The notes: generated by a model from the sequence alone, not told the origin. A stretch of 33,622 bases of DNA from an uncultured Verrucomicrobiota bacterium (GCA_913058185.1 CAJXQX010000043.1:1-33622); one strand, 5' to 3'; counted from the stretch's first letter, positions 1 to 8,866 are shown. Made by a program: numbers and translations.

Positions 1-639
1 ATGCTTCGTAGGCGTATTGAAAATCCAAAAATGAGTATTCGGTGGCATCGGCACCGTGTAGAATTTGGGGCCCCGACAATCGATGAACACCAACTTATCC
101 ACTTCCCCGAAACCGGAGGAACCTTGATCCAAGATACCGCACGGCACGCCGACAAAATCGTTCTCCGCCTTACGACCAATTTTCACCAGGGTCTCTTTAT
201 CGACCTCCTGACCCGTCAGGCACAAAAACGCTAACGCCGATGAAAGCTCGATCGCCGCACTGCTACTCAGACCCGCGCCCGCCGGAAGATCGCTATCCAC
301 GAGATAGTCAAAACCGCCCGGCGCGGATAGGCCGAAGTCACCCAGCGCTGAGATCACTCCCTGCGGATAATTTGTCCACGAGGACGACCCTTCCATTTTA
401 GCCAAAGCACTGCCCGTCTCGATGATCGGCGCCTCCCCACCAGACCGCCAACGTCGCCGTCCATCTTTGCGTGGAGCAATTGCCACCCACAGTCCGCGAT
501 CAACCGCCGCGCCCAAAACCGTGCCGCCATTATAATCGGTGTGGTTGCCAATAAACTCAACGCGACCCGGTGCTCGGGTCACGAATGCCGGGTCACATCC
601 GTAACTATCGCGGAAAAGTTGGGTGATACGTTCTAACAT
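1..639 (-). CDS. galK: Galactokinase (GHMP kinase), 3' part outside window
   Basis: Phosphorylates galactose to galactose-1-phosphate in the Leloir pathway, in the cytoplasm. The frame is open from an ATG at 639 down to the window edge, giving 213 N-terminal residues of a family usually near 350-390 aa, so about half the protein is seen. Residues 23-36 hold the galactokinase signature in the form APGRVEFIGNHTDY. The ATP-binding GHMP motif 2 follows as LPAGAGLSSSAA, and later comes GILDQGSS, matching the motif with the catalytic Asp. In the signature Glu and Asn are swapped relative to the classical GRxNLIGEHTDY order; I believe this variant occurs in a subgroup of galactokinases. No good Shine-Dalgarno sequence lies before the ATG. 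The small gene 691-939 lies 51 nt upstream on the same strand and may be co-transcribed. Confidence 0.93.
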   Translation of the reverse strand, partial: MLERITQLFRDSYGCDPAFVTRAPGRVEFIGNHTDYNGGTVLGAAVDRGLWVAIAPRKDGRRRWRSGGEAPIIETGSALAKMEGSSSWTNYPQGVISALGDFGLSAPGGFDYLVDSDLPAGAGLSSSAAIELSSALAFLCLTGQEVDKETLVKIGRKAENDFVGVPCGILDQGSSGFGEVDKLVFIDCRGPKFYTVPMPPNTHFWIFNTPTKH

Positions 640-690
640 AAGTGAAGATCGAGTGAGCTGAATCGAAAGAACCCGGTCAAAGCATTGCCT

Positions 691-939
691 TCATGGAGTC
701 TCACCGCTGGTCCCCGGAGCCGTTCCACCCTCAAACCCCGGCGGCGCTTCCCCTTGCGCACCTTTCATCGTGAGGCTCAAGAGATACTGCATCGCCTCCA
801 CCCGACTACAGTCGCGTTCGCTCGCAATCTGATCAGCTCGTTTCATCAACTGCTCAGCCATACGTTGAGCTTGGGTATCATCCGCTCCTAAAGAACGACA
901 GAGACGTTTAACTTGTTCCAATTCCGACATCTTGCTCAT
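691..939 (-). CDS. Small hypothetical protein, helical N-terminus with Gly/Pro-rich tail
   Basis: An 82-residue protein I do not recognise. Residues 1-60 look fully helical and charged, with heptad-like Leu/Met spacing; residues 61-82 are rich in Gly, Pro, Thr and Ala and probably disordered. No signal peptide or membrane segment is visible. An alternative ATG lies three codons in (930). It is placed 51 nt upstream of galK on the same strand, so it could be the first gene of a short operon. The opposite strand holds a 68-aa open frame over the same bases, which I judge to be a shadow because it has no recognisable features. That this gene is real is an inference from its plausible soluble-protein composition and position. 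Confidence 0.5.
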   Translation of the reverse strand: MSKMSELEQVKRLCRSLGADDTQAQRMAEQLMKRADQIASERDCSRVEAMQYLLSLTMKGAQGEAPPGFEGGTAPGTSGETP

Positions 940-1200
940 ACGTGAATCGAAATGAACTCGTAGTAAAATCTAATGATCGTTTCCGGACCTGAAGCGTTTG
1001 GTTGGCGAACACCTCAAATTGCACCACCAATCTCGCCTAGGTTGTTCACCCTATGCCAAATAGGAATATCTAAAATCGACAAGTGGACTTGAAAAAATCC
1101 CAACCCAGCATCCGTGCTTCCTGCTCGATGATGTTGTAACCACAAATTCGAAGCTCCCAAGCATTCCTCTTTATTCGAAGACCACGCTTCACCTCTGACC
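940..1200. other. Divergent intergenic region
   Basis: This 261-nt stretch separates the minus-strand hypothetical gene and galK from the plus-strand receiver operon, so it should hold promoters for both. I see no convincing -35/-10 pair, no strong hairpin and no coding potential. A short direct repeat, ATTCGAAG, occurs twice just before the receiver gene start. Confidence 0.4.
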
Positions 1201-1614
1201 ATGTCCACCGATTCCTCCAACTTCACCGCCTTACTGGTGGATGATGAACTCTACTTCCGTCGATTCATTTCCCAAGTCATCGGCAAATCAGGAGTGAGTA
1301 ACATCGTTCAGGCGGCCGATGGGTTTGAAGCCGTCACCCAATTTGAAGCGACCAAGCCCGACATGGTGATCTTAGACATCAACATGCCAAACAAGAACGG
1401 ACTCGCGACGCTTAGGGACCTGCGCAAAACCTCCGATGAGGTGCCTATCTTCATGCTCACTTCCACGGCAGACGAATATATCGTTGAACAATGTGTGGTC
1501 GACGGTGCCGATTTCTTACTCCGCAAAGACGTGCCCGCAAACGAGCTCTCTCAACAACTTGGTGAACTCATCGCGGAGAACTTTCCGGATCTCGCAAATG
1601 TCACCCAGTCATGA
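1201..1614 (+). CDS. Single-domain response regulator (CheY-like receiver)
   Basis: A 137-residue stand-alone receiver domain with no output domain. All signature residues are visible: acidic pair D14-D15, phospho-acceptor D59 in the motif VILDINMPNKNG, T87 in MLTS, and K109 in LLRKD. It is therefore expected to be phosphorylated by a histidine kinase and to signal by protein contact; no kinase is in the window. Its stop overlaps the start of the 67-aa gene by an ATGA, and that gene in turn overlaps the ATG before gspE by another ATGA. This suggests one translationally coupled operon linking a phospho-signal to a type IV pilus or type II secretion ATPase. That functional link is inference from context. 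Confidence 0.9.
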   Translation: MSTDSSNFTALLVDDELYFRRFISQVIGKSGVSNIVQAADGFEAVTQFEATKPDMVILDINMPNKNGLATLRDLRKTSDEVPIFMLTSTADEYIVEQCVVDGADFLLRKDVPANELSQQLGELIAENFPDLANVTQS

Positions 1615-1814
1615 GTGAATCTCCTCCCCCCACCAAAAGCACATCGATGGCGGATATGGTCGTCCGCTACGATCTAGCCGCCATGCAGGAGGAAATTAAA
1701 CGGGACTTCACCCCGGACTCCGGCACGCATCGACTGCTCAACCAGACCGATATCAGCAAACGATTTAAACGCCGGCGCGCGGCCAAAGCTAAGCCCAAGC
1801 CCGAAGCCACATGA
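1611..1814 (+). CDS. Small basic-tailed hypothetical protein coupled to receiver and gspE
   Basis: A 67-residue protein that I do not recognise. It has a Ser/Pro/Thr-rich start, a central predicted helix around residues 14-32, and a strongly basic C-terminus (KRFKRRRAAKAKPKPEAT), which could bind nucleic acid, acidic protein surfaces or membrane. Start and stop are both in ATGA overlaps: the ATG at 1611 overlaps the receiver stop, and its TGA overlaps an ATG at 1811. Such tight coupling argues that this short frame is a real gene. No signal peptide or membrane helix is visible. A role as accessory or adaptor for the adjacent ATPase is only a guess from position. Confidence 0.65.
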   Translation: MSESPPPTKSTSMADMVVRYDLAAMQEEIKRDFTPDSGTHRLLNQTDISKRFKRRRAAKAKPKPEAT

Positions 1815-3512
1815 CTGCCTTCGCCGGATACATTGAAGCAGGCCCTGCCCGACCAGCTTCAGTTACTCGACAAACTGGGACACGCCCATTTCGACGATCA
1901 CCTGTCCATCATCAGGGAAATCTCGAAACGCCATCTCCTCCCTCATTCCCGCCTTTGCCAACTCTGGGGCGACGGTATCGGGAAAGCATACGTCAATCCA
2001 TTCGAGGTGCAGATCCCCGACGGCGAAGGATTTCAACTCCCCCGCAAGGTAGCCTCGATTGCTCAAGCCATCGTCCTCCACACTCTCGATGATACCGCCA
2101 CGGTCGGGATGGCCACGCCCGATAACAAGCGATTGATCGCTTCGTTTCGAAAGATTCTAGGGCGCGAAATCAGCCCGGTATTTGCTCACCCCGATGACAT
2201 CACCGCCGTCATCGATCTACACTTTACCAACTAGCAAACCCTCGCTGCCTCGCTCCAGAAAGCCTGTGATAACCTGCCAACCCTCGAAGGTGGCCGCGAA
2301 ATCGAATCCGATGCCGATGCCCTGCTGCAGGGAGAATCATTCAACGAGCTCTTCACCAGTATCCTGTTTACCGCTTTCGGCCGCAAAGCATCCGATATCC
2401 ATTTTGAAATCGATGTTTCTGAAGGCCGCGTGCGGATGCGCATCGGCGGCCGCTTAACTCAGATCATCTCCTTACCCCGCCTCGTCTACAACGCGATGGT
2501 CGTGCGGATTAAAGTGCTCAGTGATCTGGACATCTCTCAGTCCCGCATTCCGCAGGACGGCGCGTTCGAAATCCAGTTCGGCGGTAAACGTCTCGCCCTC
2601 CGGGTTTCCACTATGCCCTCCATCTGCGGGCAAAAGGCGGTCTTGCGACTACTCGGGGCACCGGAGCAACAATCGTCACCCACGTTATCTACGGTCGGAT
2701 TCTCCAACACCATCCGCCACGCGGTAAAGCGGGGCATCGCCCGACCCAATGGGATTATTTTCTGCTGTGGCCCGACCGGTAGCGGCAAAACCACCACGCT
2801 GTATTCCTGTTTGGCTGAGATCAACGAGCCCGACATCAATATCACCACCTTGGAAGACCCCGTGGAGATTCGCCTCCCTTCGATCACCCAGCATCAGGTC
2901 AACCACGGCATCGGGCTAACGTTTGAGCGTTTGCTGCGAGGCGTGCTCCGCCAAGATCCGGATGTGGTTTTGGTGGGAGAAATTCGTGACGGGGAAACCG
3001 CCACCATCGCGACCGAGGCCGCCCTGACGGGTCACTTGGTGCTCAGTTCCCTGCACACCAACGACTCGATCCAGGCCATCACCCGTCTGCTCGAACTCGG
3101 AGTGGCCGCGCACATGGTGGTACCCACTGTTATCGGTATTCTTTCTCAACGTTTGGTCCGTCGTATCTGTTCCGCTTGTAAGGAAACCTATTCTCCTTCG
3201 CGGGCAGACCTAGAACCCTACTTCAAGGACCCCGACCCCACCGACATTTTACTCTATCGCGGAAAAGGTTGCCCGCGATGCTTTGGCTCCGGGTTCGTCG
3301 GCCGCTGCGGAGTTCACGAGTATCTCGAGGTTTCCGAGGAAATGCGGGACCTCATCATCACGCGCGCTTCACCGGCAAAACTCGTTCAGGAAGCCCAACG
3401 GAGTGGCTACAGCCCCATGCGCTACGATGCCCTGAAGAAAGCTCTTGCCGGATGGACTACTTTGGAAGAGGTCGAAAAAAGCACCCTACCCGAGATGGCG
3501 TATCGCCACTAA
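1811..3512 (+). pseudogene. gspE: GspE/PilB-type secretion or pilus ATPase, interrupted by amber codon and probable frameshift
   Basis: Hexameric ATPase that powers type II secretion or type IV pilus extension at the inner membrane. The N-terminal MshEN-like part reads from a TTG at 1833 to a TAG at 2232-2234. The same frame continues without a break into the N2 and ATPase domains up to TAA at 3512, about 560 codons in all. Visible motifs are Walker A GPTGSGKTT near 2769, LEDPVE, the Walker B region DPDVVLVGEIRDGET, and the zinc-type pairs CSAC near 3171 and CPRC near 3270. The natural start is probably the ATG at 1811, in an ATGA overlap with the preceding gene; removing one G at 1826-1827 would join it to the downstream frame as MTAFADTLKQALPDQ. 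The gene thus appears to carry both a 1-nt insertion and an amber codon. Internal starts near 2424-2430 could give a truncated protein that keeps the ATPase core but loses the N-terminal docking domain. Confidence 0.85.
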
Positions 3513-3513
3513 A

Positions 3514-4425
3514 CTAGGCGCTCTCCAGCACTTCGACAATCGCTCCACCGGGCAAACTCACCGGATCACTCGCCCCAAAATGAGCGAGATTTATCATCGC
3601 CAAACCGATCCAGCGCCCCGCATCGGTTTCGACGGTCGAGCGCAGCTCTCCCACCTTTTTTCCATTTTGATCAAGCGGTGAACCAGATTCCGACGGTGGG
3701 CAGCCCGTCCCCTGGACCTGCCGTAACTGTCGCCGCACTCGACCAGTCGTCGCCAATCGAGCCATGACCTCTTGGCCCAAATAACATCCCTTAGTGAACG
3801 AAACTCCTACTTTCTCCTGTCCCGTTTCTTGAGGAAAATCTCCCGCCCCAAGATCTTCCGGCACCTGCGGAATTCCGGCCGAGACTCGGGCCACCTCAAA
3901 CCCGAGATCGCCGATAGATTGCCAGCCGTCCGGCCAGGCCGGTTCAGTCGACGCCAATAGTCTAATACTCCCCGGGGGTAACGCATTCGCCTCGGCCCAT
4001 CCCATGAACTCAGCGCCGGAAGTGATCCGGTATTGCCCCAACCAGGAGACGACATCGCTTCCCGCCGCCTGCCAGCCCTTCCATTGAGGGGTCTCATCAG
4101 CCAGTTCGACATCATCCGCGATGATATAGGACTCCAGTCGATCCGTCAGTATATCCGGGGAAAGACTCCAACTCGCCAACTTCAGTTGCTCCACCGATTC
4201 GAAGATTACCACCACATCACCGAGCACACGCCCCTTTTGCGTGAGTAAAAACCCATAGCGGGCCTCTCCAACCTGCATTCCAGAAATGTCCTGCGTGATC
4301 TGCCCCTGGAGAAATTCCCACGCGTCCTCCCCCGAGGCTGAAATCACAGATTTCGGATCGGAATCACGAAAACAGGTTACTATTGCAAAACTATGTCCTT
4401 TTTTATATTTATTATTTTCAGTCAC
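3514..4425 (-). CDS. ygfZ: YgfZ/GcvT-like folate-binding protein
   Basis: A 303-residue protein of the YgfZ family, tetrahydrofolate-dependent helpers of Fe-S cluster enzyme assembly or repair, related to glycine-cleavage T protein. The diagnostic motif KGCYLGQEV, with the conserved Cys, lies near residue 214. The N-terminal region contains GEDAWEFLQGQITQD, typical of the family's first conserved block. The start is assigned to GTG at 4425 because no ATG lies in frame before the conserved block. The first dozen codons are AT-rich and may be partly non-coding; a later GTG near 4344 is an alternative. It ends in TAG one nucleotide from the gspE stop on the other strand. Its promoter region is shared divergently with the DAHP synthase gene. 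Confidence 0.88.
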   Translation of the reverse strand: MTENNKYKKGHSFAIVTCFRDSDPKSVISASGEDAWEFLQGQITQDISGMQVGEARYGFLLTQKGRVLGDVVVIFESVEQLKLASWSLSPDILTDRLESYIIADDVELADETPQWKGWQAAGSDVVSWLGQYRITSGAEFMGWAEANALPPGSIRLLASTEPAWPDGWQSIGDLGFEVARVSAGIPQVPEDLGAGDFPQETGQEKVGVSFTKGCYLGQEVMARLATTGRVRRQLRQVQGTGCPPSESGSPLDQNGKKVGELRSTVETDAGRWIGLAMINLAHFGASDPVSLPGGAIVEVLESA

Positions 4426-4460
4426 TTATGATATTTTGTGAATGTTTTTGATAACTTATG

Positions 4461-4489
4461 TTGACGAAAATCTCCAGAACGGCTTTGAT
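4461..4489 (+). promoter_or_regulatory. Candidate sigma-70-type promoter of the DAHP synthase gene
   Basis: TTGACG at 4461-4466 and TTTGAT at 4484-4489 are separated by 17 nt in a locally AT-rich stretch. Transcription would begin near 4496, leaving a leader of about 200 nt before the aroG start at 4694. This is a match by eye only. Confidence 0.4.
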
Positions 4490-4510
4490 AGCAACATAGA
4501 TTTACATCTT

Positions 4511-4531
4511 CTACCGCCTAGCGGTAGTTTT
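4511..4531 (+). promoter_or_regulatory. Leader hairpin 1 upstream of DAHP synthase
   Basis: A perfect 7-bp stem, CTACCGC paired with GCGGTAG around the loop CTA, followed by four T. It resembles a weak intrinsic terminator and lies about 15 nt after the predicted transcription start. Confidence 0.4.
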
Positions 4532-4551
4532 GGGGTAACTAAGAAAGCAAA

Positions 4552-4590
4552 TGGCCGGTCACTTAGGGGTAGGTGGCCGGCCAACTTTTT
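4552..4590 (+). terminator. Terminator-like leader hairpin 2 (possible attenuator) upstream of DAHP synthase
   Basis: The arms 4552-4564 and 4571-4583 form a 13-bp stem with two G-U wobbles around a 6-nt loop, and five T follow at 4586-4590. No plus-strand gene ends just upstream, so the structure sits inside the aroG leader. It could attenuate aroG or stop antisense transcription into ygfZ. I see no leader peptide rich in Phe, Tyr or Trp. Confidence 0.5.
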
Positions 4591-4693
4591 GCCCTAATCA
4601 CTCGGTTCGCCAAGCTCCGAAATCATCCCACCTCGCGATTCATCGGTCTGAGCCTTGCCCCGCGCAACCCAATTCCTTCAACGTGGTCGGCTC

Positions 4694-5761
4694 ATGCAAC
4701 GCACGTCCGACATTAACGTCCTCACTACTCACGAACTGCCCTCCCCTGTACAGCTATTTGAGGAGTTGCCCAAATCCCCCGCCCAAGCGGAATTCATCAC
4801 GCGCTCACGCGAAGATATCCACCGGGTCATCTTCACGGAGGATAAGCGCTTCCTCCTCATCATAGGACCGTGCTCCATCCATGACCTGGACGCGGGACGC
4901 GAATATGCCCGCCGCCTCGCCGCGCTCGCAGCTGAGGTATCCGACCGCATCATGGTCGTCATGCGGGTCTATTTTGAGAAACCACGCACCACCGTGGGTT
5001 GGAAAGGTCTCATCATGGACCCCCACCTTGACGGCACCAACGATATCGCCACCGGACTGCGCACGGCCCGAAAGTTTCTCCGCGAAGTTCTGGACCTCGG
5101 ATTACCCACCGCCACCGAACTACTCGACCCGATCACCCCCCAATACATTTCCGATCTAATCAGTTGGTCCGCGATCGGCGCTCGAACCACCGAATCCCAA
5201 ACTCACCGCCAAATGGCTTCCGGTTTATCCATGCCACTCGGATTTAAGAACGGCACGGATGGCACCCTCGGTTCCGCCGTCAACGCCATCAAAGCCGCCG
5301 CCCAGCCTCAGACTTTTCTCGGGGTTAGCGTAGAGGGCCGCGCCTCTGCCGTGGCCACCGCCGGTAACCCCAATTGCCATATCGTGCTACGAGGTGGATC
5401 GGGCGGTCCCAACTACTCGCCAGACGATGTGACTGCGACCAGCGCCGCTCTCGAAAAAGCCAGTCTCCAGCCTTCTGTGCTGATTGACTGCTCTCACGCC
5501 AACTCGGCCAAACAACCCGAGCGCCAACCCGAAGTCATGGGGGAAGTCCTACAGCAAGTAGCCGCGGGCAACGACTCGATCATCGGCGCGATGGTTGAAA
5601 GTAACCTCGAAGCCGGCAGTCAATCCTTTCCCCAACCTAAGCCCGACCTGAAATACGGCGTTTCCATCACCGACGGCTGTATCGATTGGACAACGACCGA
5701 AAAACTTGTGCGCGACACCTATCAGGCACTCGCTCCACGGTTCGCCCGATCCGACGTTTAA
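4694..5761 (+). CDS. aroG: 3-deoxy-7-phosphoheptulonate (DAHP) synthase, class I alpha
   Basis: Condenses phosphoenolpyruvate and erythrose-4-phosphate to DAHP, the first step of the shikimate pathway for aromatic amino acids. The 355-residue product has the usual length (E. coli AroG is 350). Motifs in order are GPCSIHD with metal-ligand C60, KPRTTVGWKGL, ARTTESQTHRQMASG, GFKNGTDG, HIVLRGG, DCSHANS with the His ligand, MVESN with the Glu ligand, and SITDGCIDW with the Asp ligand. The ATG at 4694 is preferred over a TTG 39 nt upstream because it aligns with the family N-terminus. Which amino acid inhibits the enzyme cannot be read from the sequence. The gene appears monocistronic, with two hairpins in its leader that suggest transcript-level control. 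Confidence 0.96.
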   Translation: MQRTSDINVLTTHELPSPVQLFEELPKSPAQAEFITRSREDIHRVIFTEDKRFLLIIGPCSIHDLDAGREYARRLAALAAEVSDRIMVVMRVYFEKPRTTVGWKGLIMDPHLDGTNDIATGLRTARKFLREVLDLGLPTATELLDPITPQYISDLISWSAIGARTTESQTHRQMASGLSMPLGFKNGTDGTLGSAVNAIKAAAQPQTFLGVSVEGRASAVATAGNPNCHIVLRGGSGGPNYSPDDVTATSAALEKASLQPSVLIDCSHANSAKQPERQPEVMGEVLQQVAAGNDSIIGAMVESNLEAGSQSFPQPKPDLKYGVSITDGCIDWTTTEKLVRDTYQALAPRFARSDV

Positions 5762-5823
5762 CGTTAGCACAAGTCCGGGGATTTACTCCGCGCAGATTCA
5801 GGGCATGGTGATCGCTGATCCCC

Positions 5824-7689
5824 ATGTCGTTCCCCCACCGCTTACCTCAGGCGCTCCTGCGTCGATCTGCTTTCTTACTTCTCCTCCTCGGAATCACCCT
5901 GCCGGTATCGGCCGGCAAGATCACCGGTAAAACCGCAGTTTGGCACACCCTCGCCATCACCTTCGAGGGTCCGGAAGGTCTCGAAAACAATCCTGCAACG
6001 TTCTGGGACCACCGACTCACCGTCACCTTCAGCCAAGGTGACCACCACTACGAAGTGCCCGGCTTCTTCGCCGGCGACGGCACCGCCGGCTCCACGCACG
6101 CCACTTCCGGCAACAAGTGGCGCGTTAGGTTTACTCCCGATCGCCCCGGAAAATGGCACTATGAGGCCAAGTTCTTCACCGGACCTAAGGTTGCGATCAA
6201 CCCTTCGGCCGGAAAACCCGCGCACCTCAAAGCTGCCTCGGATTCCTTCACCGTAAACCCTTCCCTCGTATCTCCCGACGAATCCGACTTTCGCGGTCAC
6301 GGCCGCCTTGAGTATGTCGGTAAACACCACATGCAGTTCGCCGGCTCTGGACGTTATTTTCTGATGGGCGGCGCCGGCAGCCCTGAAAACTTCCTCGCCT
6401 TCGATGGCTTCGATGGCACTTACGATTTCGCTCCAACTCCGGAGTTCCCCTCGCTTGGCAGCGATCAGCTCCACCACTACGGCCCTCACCGGGGCGACTG
6501 GCGCCAAGGGGATCCGAGTTGGACCGATGAGGACGGCGACGACGGTAGGGGCATCATCGGCGCAGCGAACTACATCGCCGACCAAGGGCTCAATTCTATC
6601 TACCTCATGCCCTTCACCTATGCTGGAGATGGAAACGATGTTTGGCCGTGGGCCGATCCTCAGACTCGAAACACCTTCGACGTCAGCAAACTCGACCAAT
6701 GGGAACTGGTCTTCACCCATCTCCAAAACAACGGTGTTCACATTCACCTCTTGGTGACCGAAACCGAAAATGAAAGTCTCTTTGAAATCGAAGACGGCGG
6801 CGCGCCCTTCGCCGACACCCGCAAACTTTACTACCGCGAACTCATCGCCCGCTTCGGCCATCACCTTGCTCTGACTTAGGACCTCGGCGAAGAGACCGGC
6901 TGGACCGACGAAAAAGGCGGCGAGGTCGGCATCGGCATCACCACCGCCCAGCAAAAAGCCTTCGCCAGCTATATCCGGGAGCTCGATCCCTACGACCATC
7001 CCATCACAATTCACGAAATCGAGATGGTGGAGATCTATCCGCAACTCGCGGGTTTCAACGCCGTTGAGGGGCCCGCTCTGCAACGCCACGATCACTACAA
7101 CCAGCACATCATTGAACATCTCGAAATGTCGGTCGCGGCGGGCCGACCGTGGCTGGTCAGTATGTCGGAGCCGCTCGGTTGGGAGTTCGGACTGCGTCCC
7201 GATTCTGACGACCCCACCCGTGACGGTCCTCGCAAAGATGTCCTTTGGGGCGTCTTCATGGCTGGAGGTGCCGGCGTCGAGTGGTATGCCGGGTGGCAAA
7301 ACAATGCTCCCACCAGTGATCTCAGCAGCGAAGATCTCCGGGTCCGAGCCAACATGTGGCGCCAAAACAAAATCGCCCTCGATTTCTTCAACGAGCACAT
7401 TCCTTTCCAAGATATGACCGCGGCCAACGACCTAGTCGCAGGCGAAGAATATTACGTTTTCGCCCAGGCCAACGACACCTACCTCATCTATCTCCGTGAA
7501 GGCGGTTCGGCTCAACTCGACCTGTCCGACGCCAAGGGTTCATACGATGTTCATTGGTTCGACCCGCGTAAGGGAGGCGACCTGCAACCCGGCTCCATTC
7601 CCCGGGCGAACGGTGGATTTTTGGTGGATTTAGGCGAGGCGCCGTCCGACCCCGATCAAGATTGGGCCGTCCTACTTCAGCGGCACTGA
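5824..7689 (+). pseudogene. Exported DUF5060 / glycoside-hydrolase-like protein, split by an in-frame TAG
   Basis: Begins with a signal peptide (RRSAFLLLLLGITLPVSA, cut after about residue 30), then a DUF5060-type beta-sandwich (about residues 35-145) that includes KWRVRFTPDRPGKWHYEAKF, and then a TIM-barrel-like domain. The frame is stopped by TAG at 6877-6879 (codon 352) but continues in the same frame to TGA at 7689, 621 sense codons in all. The sequence around the stop reads HHLALT-stop-DLGEE. In relatives, as I recall them, a Trp precedes the (N/D)LGEE motif, so TGG to TAG is the simplest change. The GEE acid is probably catalytic (inference). Without read-through the secreted product would end just before that motif. 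Members of the family are presumed to act on polysaccharides; the substrate is unknown. The minus strand carries a 511-aa open frame over the same bases, rejected as a shadow. Confidence 0.85.
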
Positions 7690-7721
7690 GCCTTGGCTGG
7701 GGGCCTCAAGCCATAATTTCT

Positions 7722-7751
7722 CACGAATCGCGGCAAAAACCGCAATTCGTG
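7722..7751 (+). terminator. Hairpin after the DUF5060 gene
   Basis: The arms 7722-7733 and 7740-7751 are 12 nt each with one mismatch, around the loop CAAAAA. There is no T-run after it, so it may be a transcript-stabilising or Rho-related structure, or lie in the mdh leader. Confidence 0.4.
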
Positions 7752-7804
7752 CGTGTCGTAGGCGACCTAGATGTGGTTAAGTAACGCTTTCGTTCCTAAA
7801 GCAT

Positions 7805-8791
7805 ATGAAAGCTCCTATTCGTGTCGCAGTCACAGGTGCAGCCGGTCAAATCGGCTACTCCCTCCTATTCCGTATCGCCTCCGGCCACATGTTTGGCCCG
7901 GACCAACCGGTCATTCTCCAACTTATCGAGATCCCGGTCGAAAAGGCCATGAAAGCGCTCGAGGGCGTGGCCATGGAACTCGACGACTGCGCGTTTCCGC
8001 TGCTCAAAGATATTGTTCTCACCGACAATGGAGAGACCGGCTTCAAGGACGCCAGCTGGTCGCTCCTCGTTGGCGCGAGACCAAGGGGCCCCGGCATGGA
8101 GCGCGCCGACTTGCTTAAGGGCAACGGCGTGATCTTCACCGCTCAAGGCGAGATCATCGACCGTGTTGCCGCCGAAGACGCTCGTATTGCGGTGGTCGGC
8201 AATCCCGCCAACACCAACGTCATGATCGCCGCTTCGAAGGCCAAACGCCTCACCGCCGATCGCTTCACCGCCATGGTCCGTCTCGACCAAAACCGCGCCC
8301 AAGCTCAACTCGCCAAGAAGGCCGGAGTCGACCTCACCGCCGTGAAAGACATCTTCATCTACGGCAACCACAGTCCTTCGATGTATCCGGCCTTTGCGCA
8401 TGCTTCCATCGACGGCAAGCCCGCCGCCGAAGTCATCAACGATCAAGCCTACCTCGAGGGTGATTTTTGCTCCACCGTCGGTAAGCGTGGCGCCGCCATC
8501 ATCGCGGCCCGCGGCCTCTCATCGGCGGCATCCGCCGCCAATGCGTTGGTCGATCACGTGCACGACTTGATGACTCCCGGTGCCATCCACTCCGTCGCGG
8601 TGAAGAGCGAAGGCCGCTACGGTTTCGATCCCAACATCTGGGCCGGCATGCCGGTGCGCACCACCACTCCTGGCGCGTATGAGGTCATCACCGATTACGA
8701 TTTGAGTGACGCTTTCTCCCAGCAGAAGATCGCGGCAACCAACGCCGAACTCGTCGGCGAACGCGAGATGGTCGCCGACATGCTCGGCTGA
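7805..8791 (+). CDS. mdh: Malate dehydrogenase, NAD-dependent (type 2)
   Basis: Interconverts malate and oxaloacetate in the TCA cycle. The product has 328 residues, the standard length for this clade of the lactate/malate dehydrogenase family. The Rossmann start [14 protein letters not shown] binds the cofactor. [12 protein letters not shown] is the substrate-closing loop with its two Arg, VGNPANTN follows, LDQNRA holds the Asp and Arg, and GNHSPSMYP holds the catalytic His. The usual His in LDHNRA is Gln here, a position outside the catalytic pair. The ATG at 7805 fits the family N-terminus. The gene is flanked by a hairpin upstream and a strong intrinsic terminator downstream, so it appears to be transcribed alone. 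Confidence 0.96.
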   Translation: MKAPIRVAVTGAAGQIGYSLLFRIASGHMFGPDQPVILQLIEIPVEKAMKALEGVAMELDDCAFPLLKDIVLTDNGETGFKDASWSLLVGARPRGPGMERADLLKGNGVIFTAQGEIIDRVAAEDARIAVVGNPANTNVMIAASKAKRLTADRFTAMVRLDQNRAQAQLAKKAGVDLTAVKDIFIYGNHSPSMYPAFAHASIDGKPAAEVINDQAYLEGDFCSTVGKRGAAIIAARGLSSAASAANALVDHVHDLMTPGAIHSVAVKSEGRYGFDPNIWAGMPVRTTTPGAYEVITDYDLSDAFSQQKIAATNAELVGEREMVADMLG

Positions 8792-8821
8792 GCAACCCGC
8801 TCAAAGCATCTTTCAGATTCA

Positions 8822-8850
8822 CGGCCACCCTTCCCGGGTGGCCGTTTTTT
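8822..8850 (+). terminator. Rho-independent terminator of mdh
   Basis: A perfect 9-bp GC-rich stem (CGGCCACCC with GGGTGGCCG), a 5-nt loop, and six T at 8845-8850, 31 nt after the mdh stop. Confidence 0.9.
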
Positions 8851-8866
8851 CGGGTTACCACCTAAG

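Noticed and set aside
4551-4865. A 104-codon frame starting in the aroG leader, considered as a leader peptide
   Set aside because: Its early codons are not enriched in Phe, Tyr or Trp, and it simply runs out of frame across the start of aroG.
5875-7410. A 511-codon open frame on the minus strand opposite the DUF5060 gene
   Set aside because: It has no recognisable domain and a repetitive Val/Gly/Glu composition typical of antisense shadows of GC-rich genes, while the plus strand shows a signal peptide and family motifs on both sides of the TAG.
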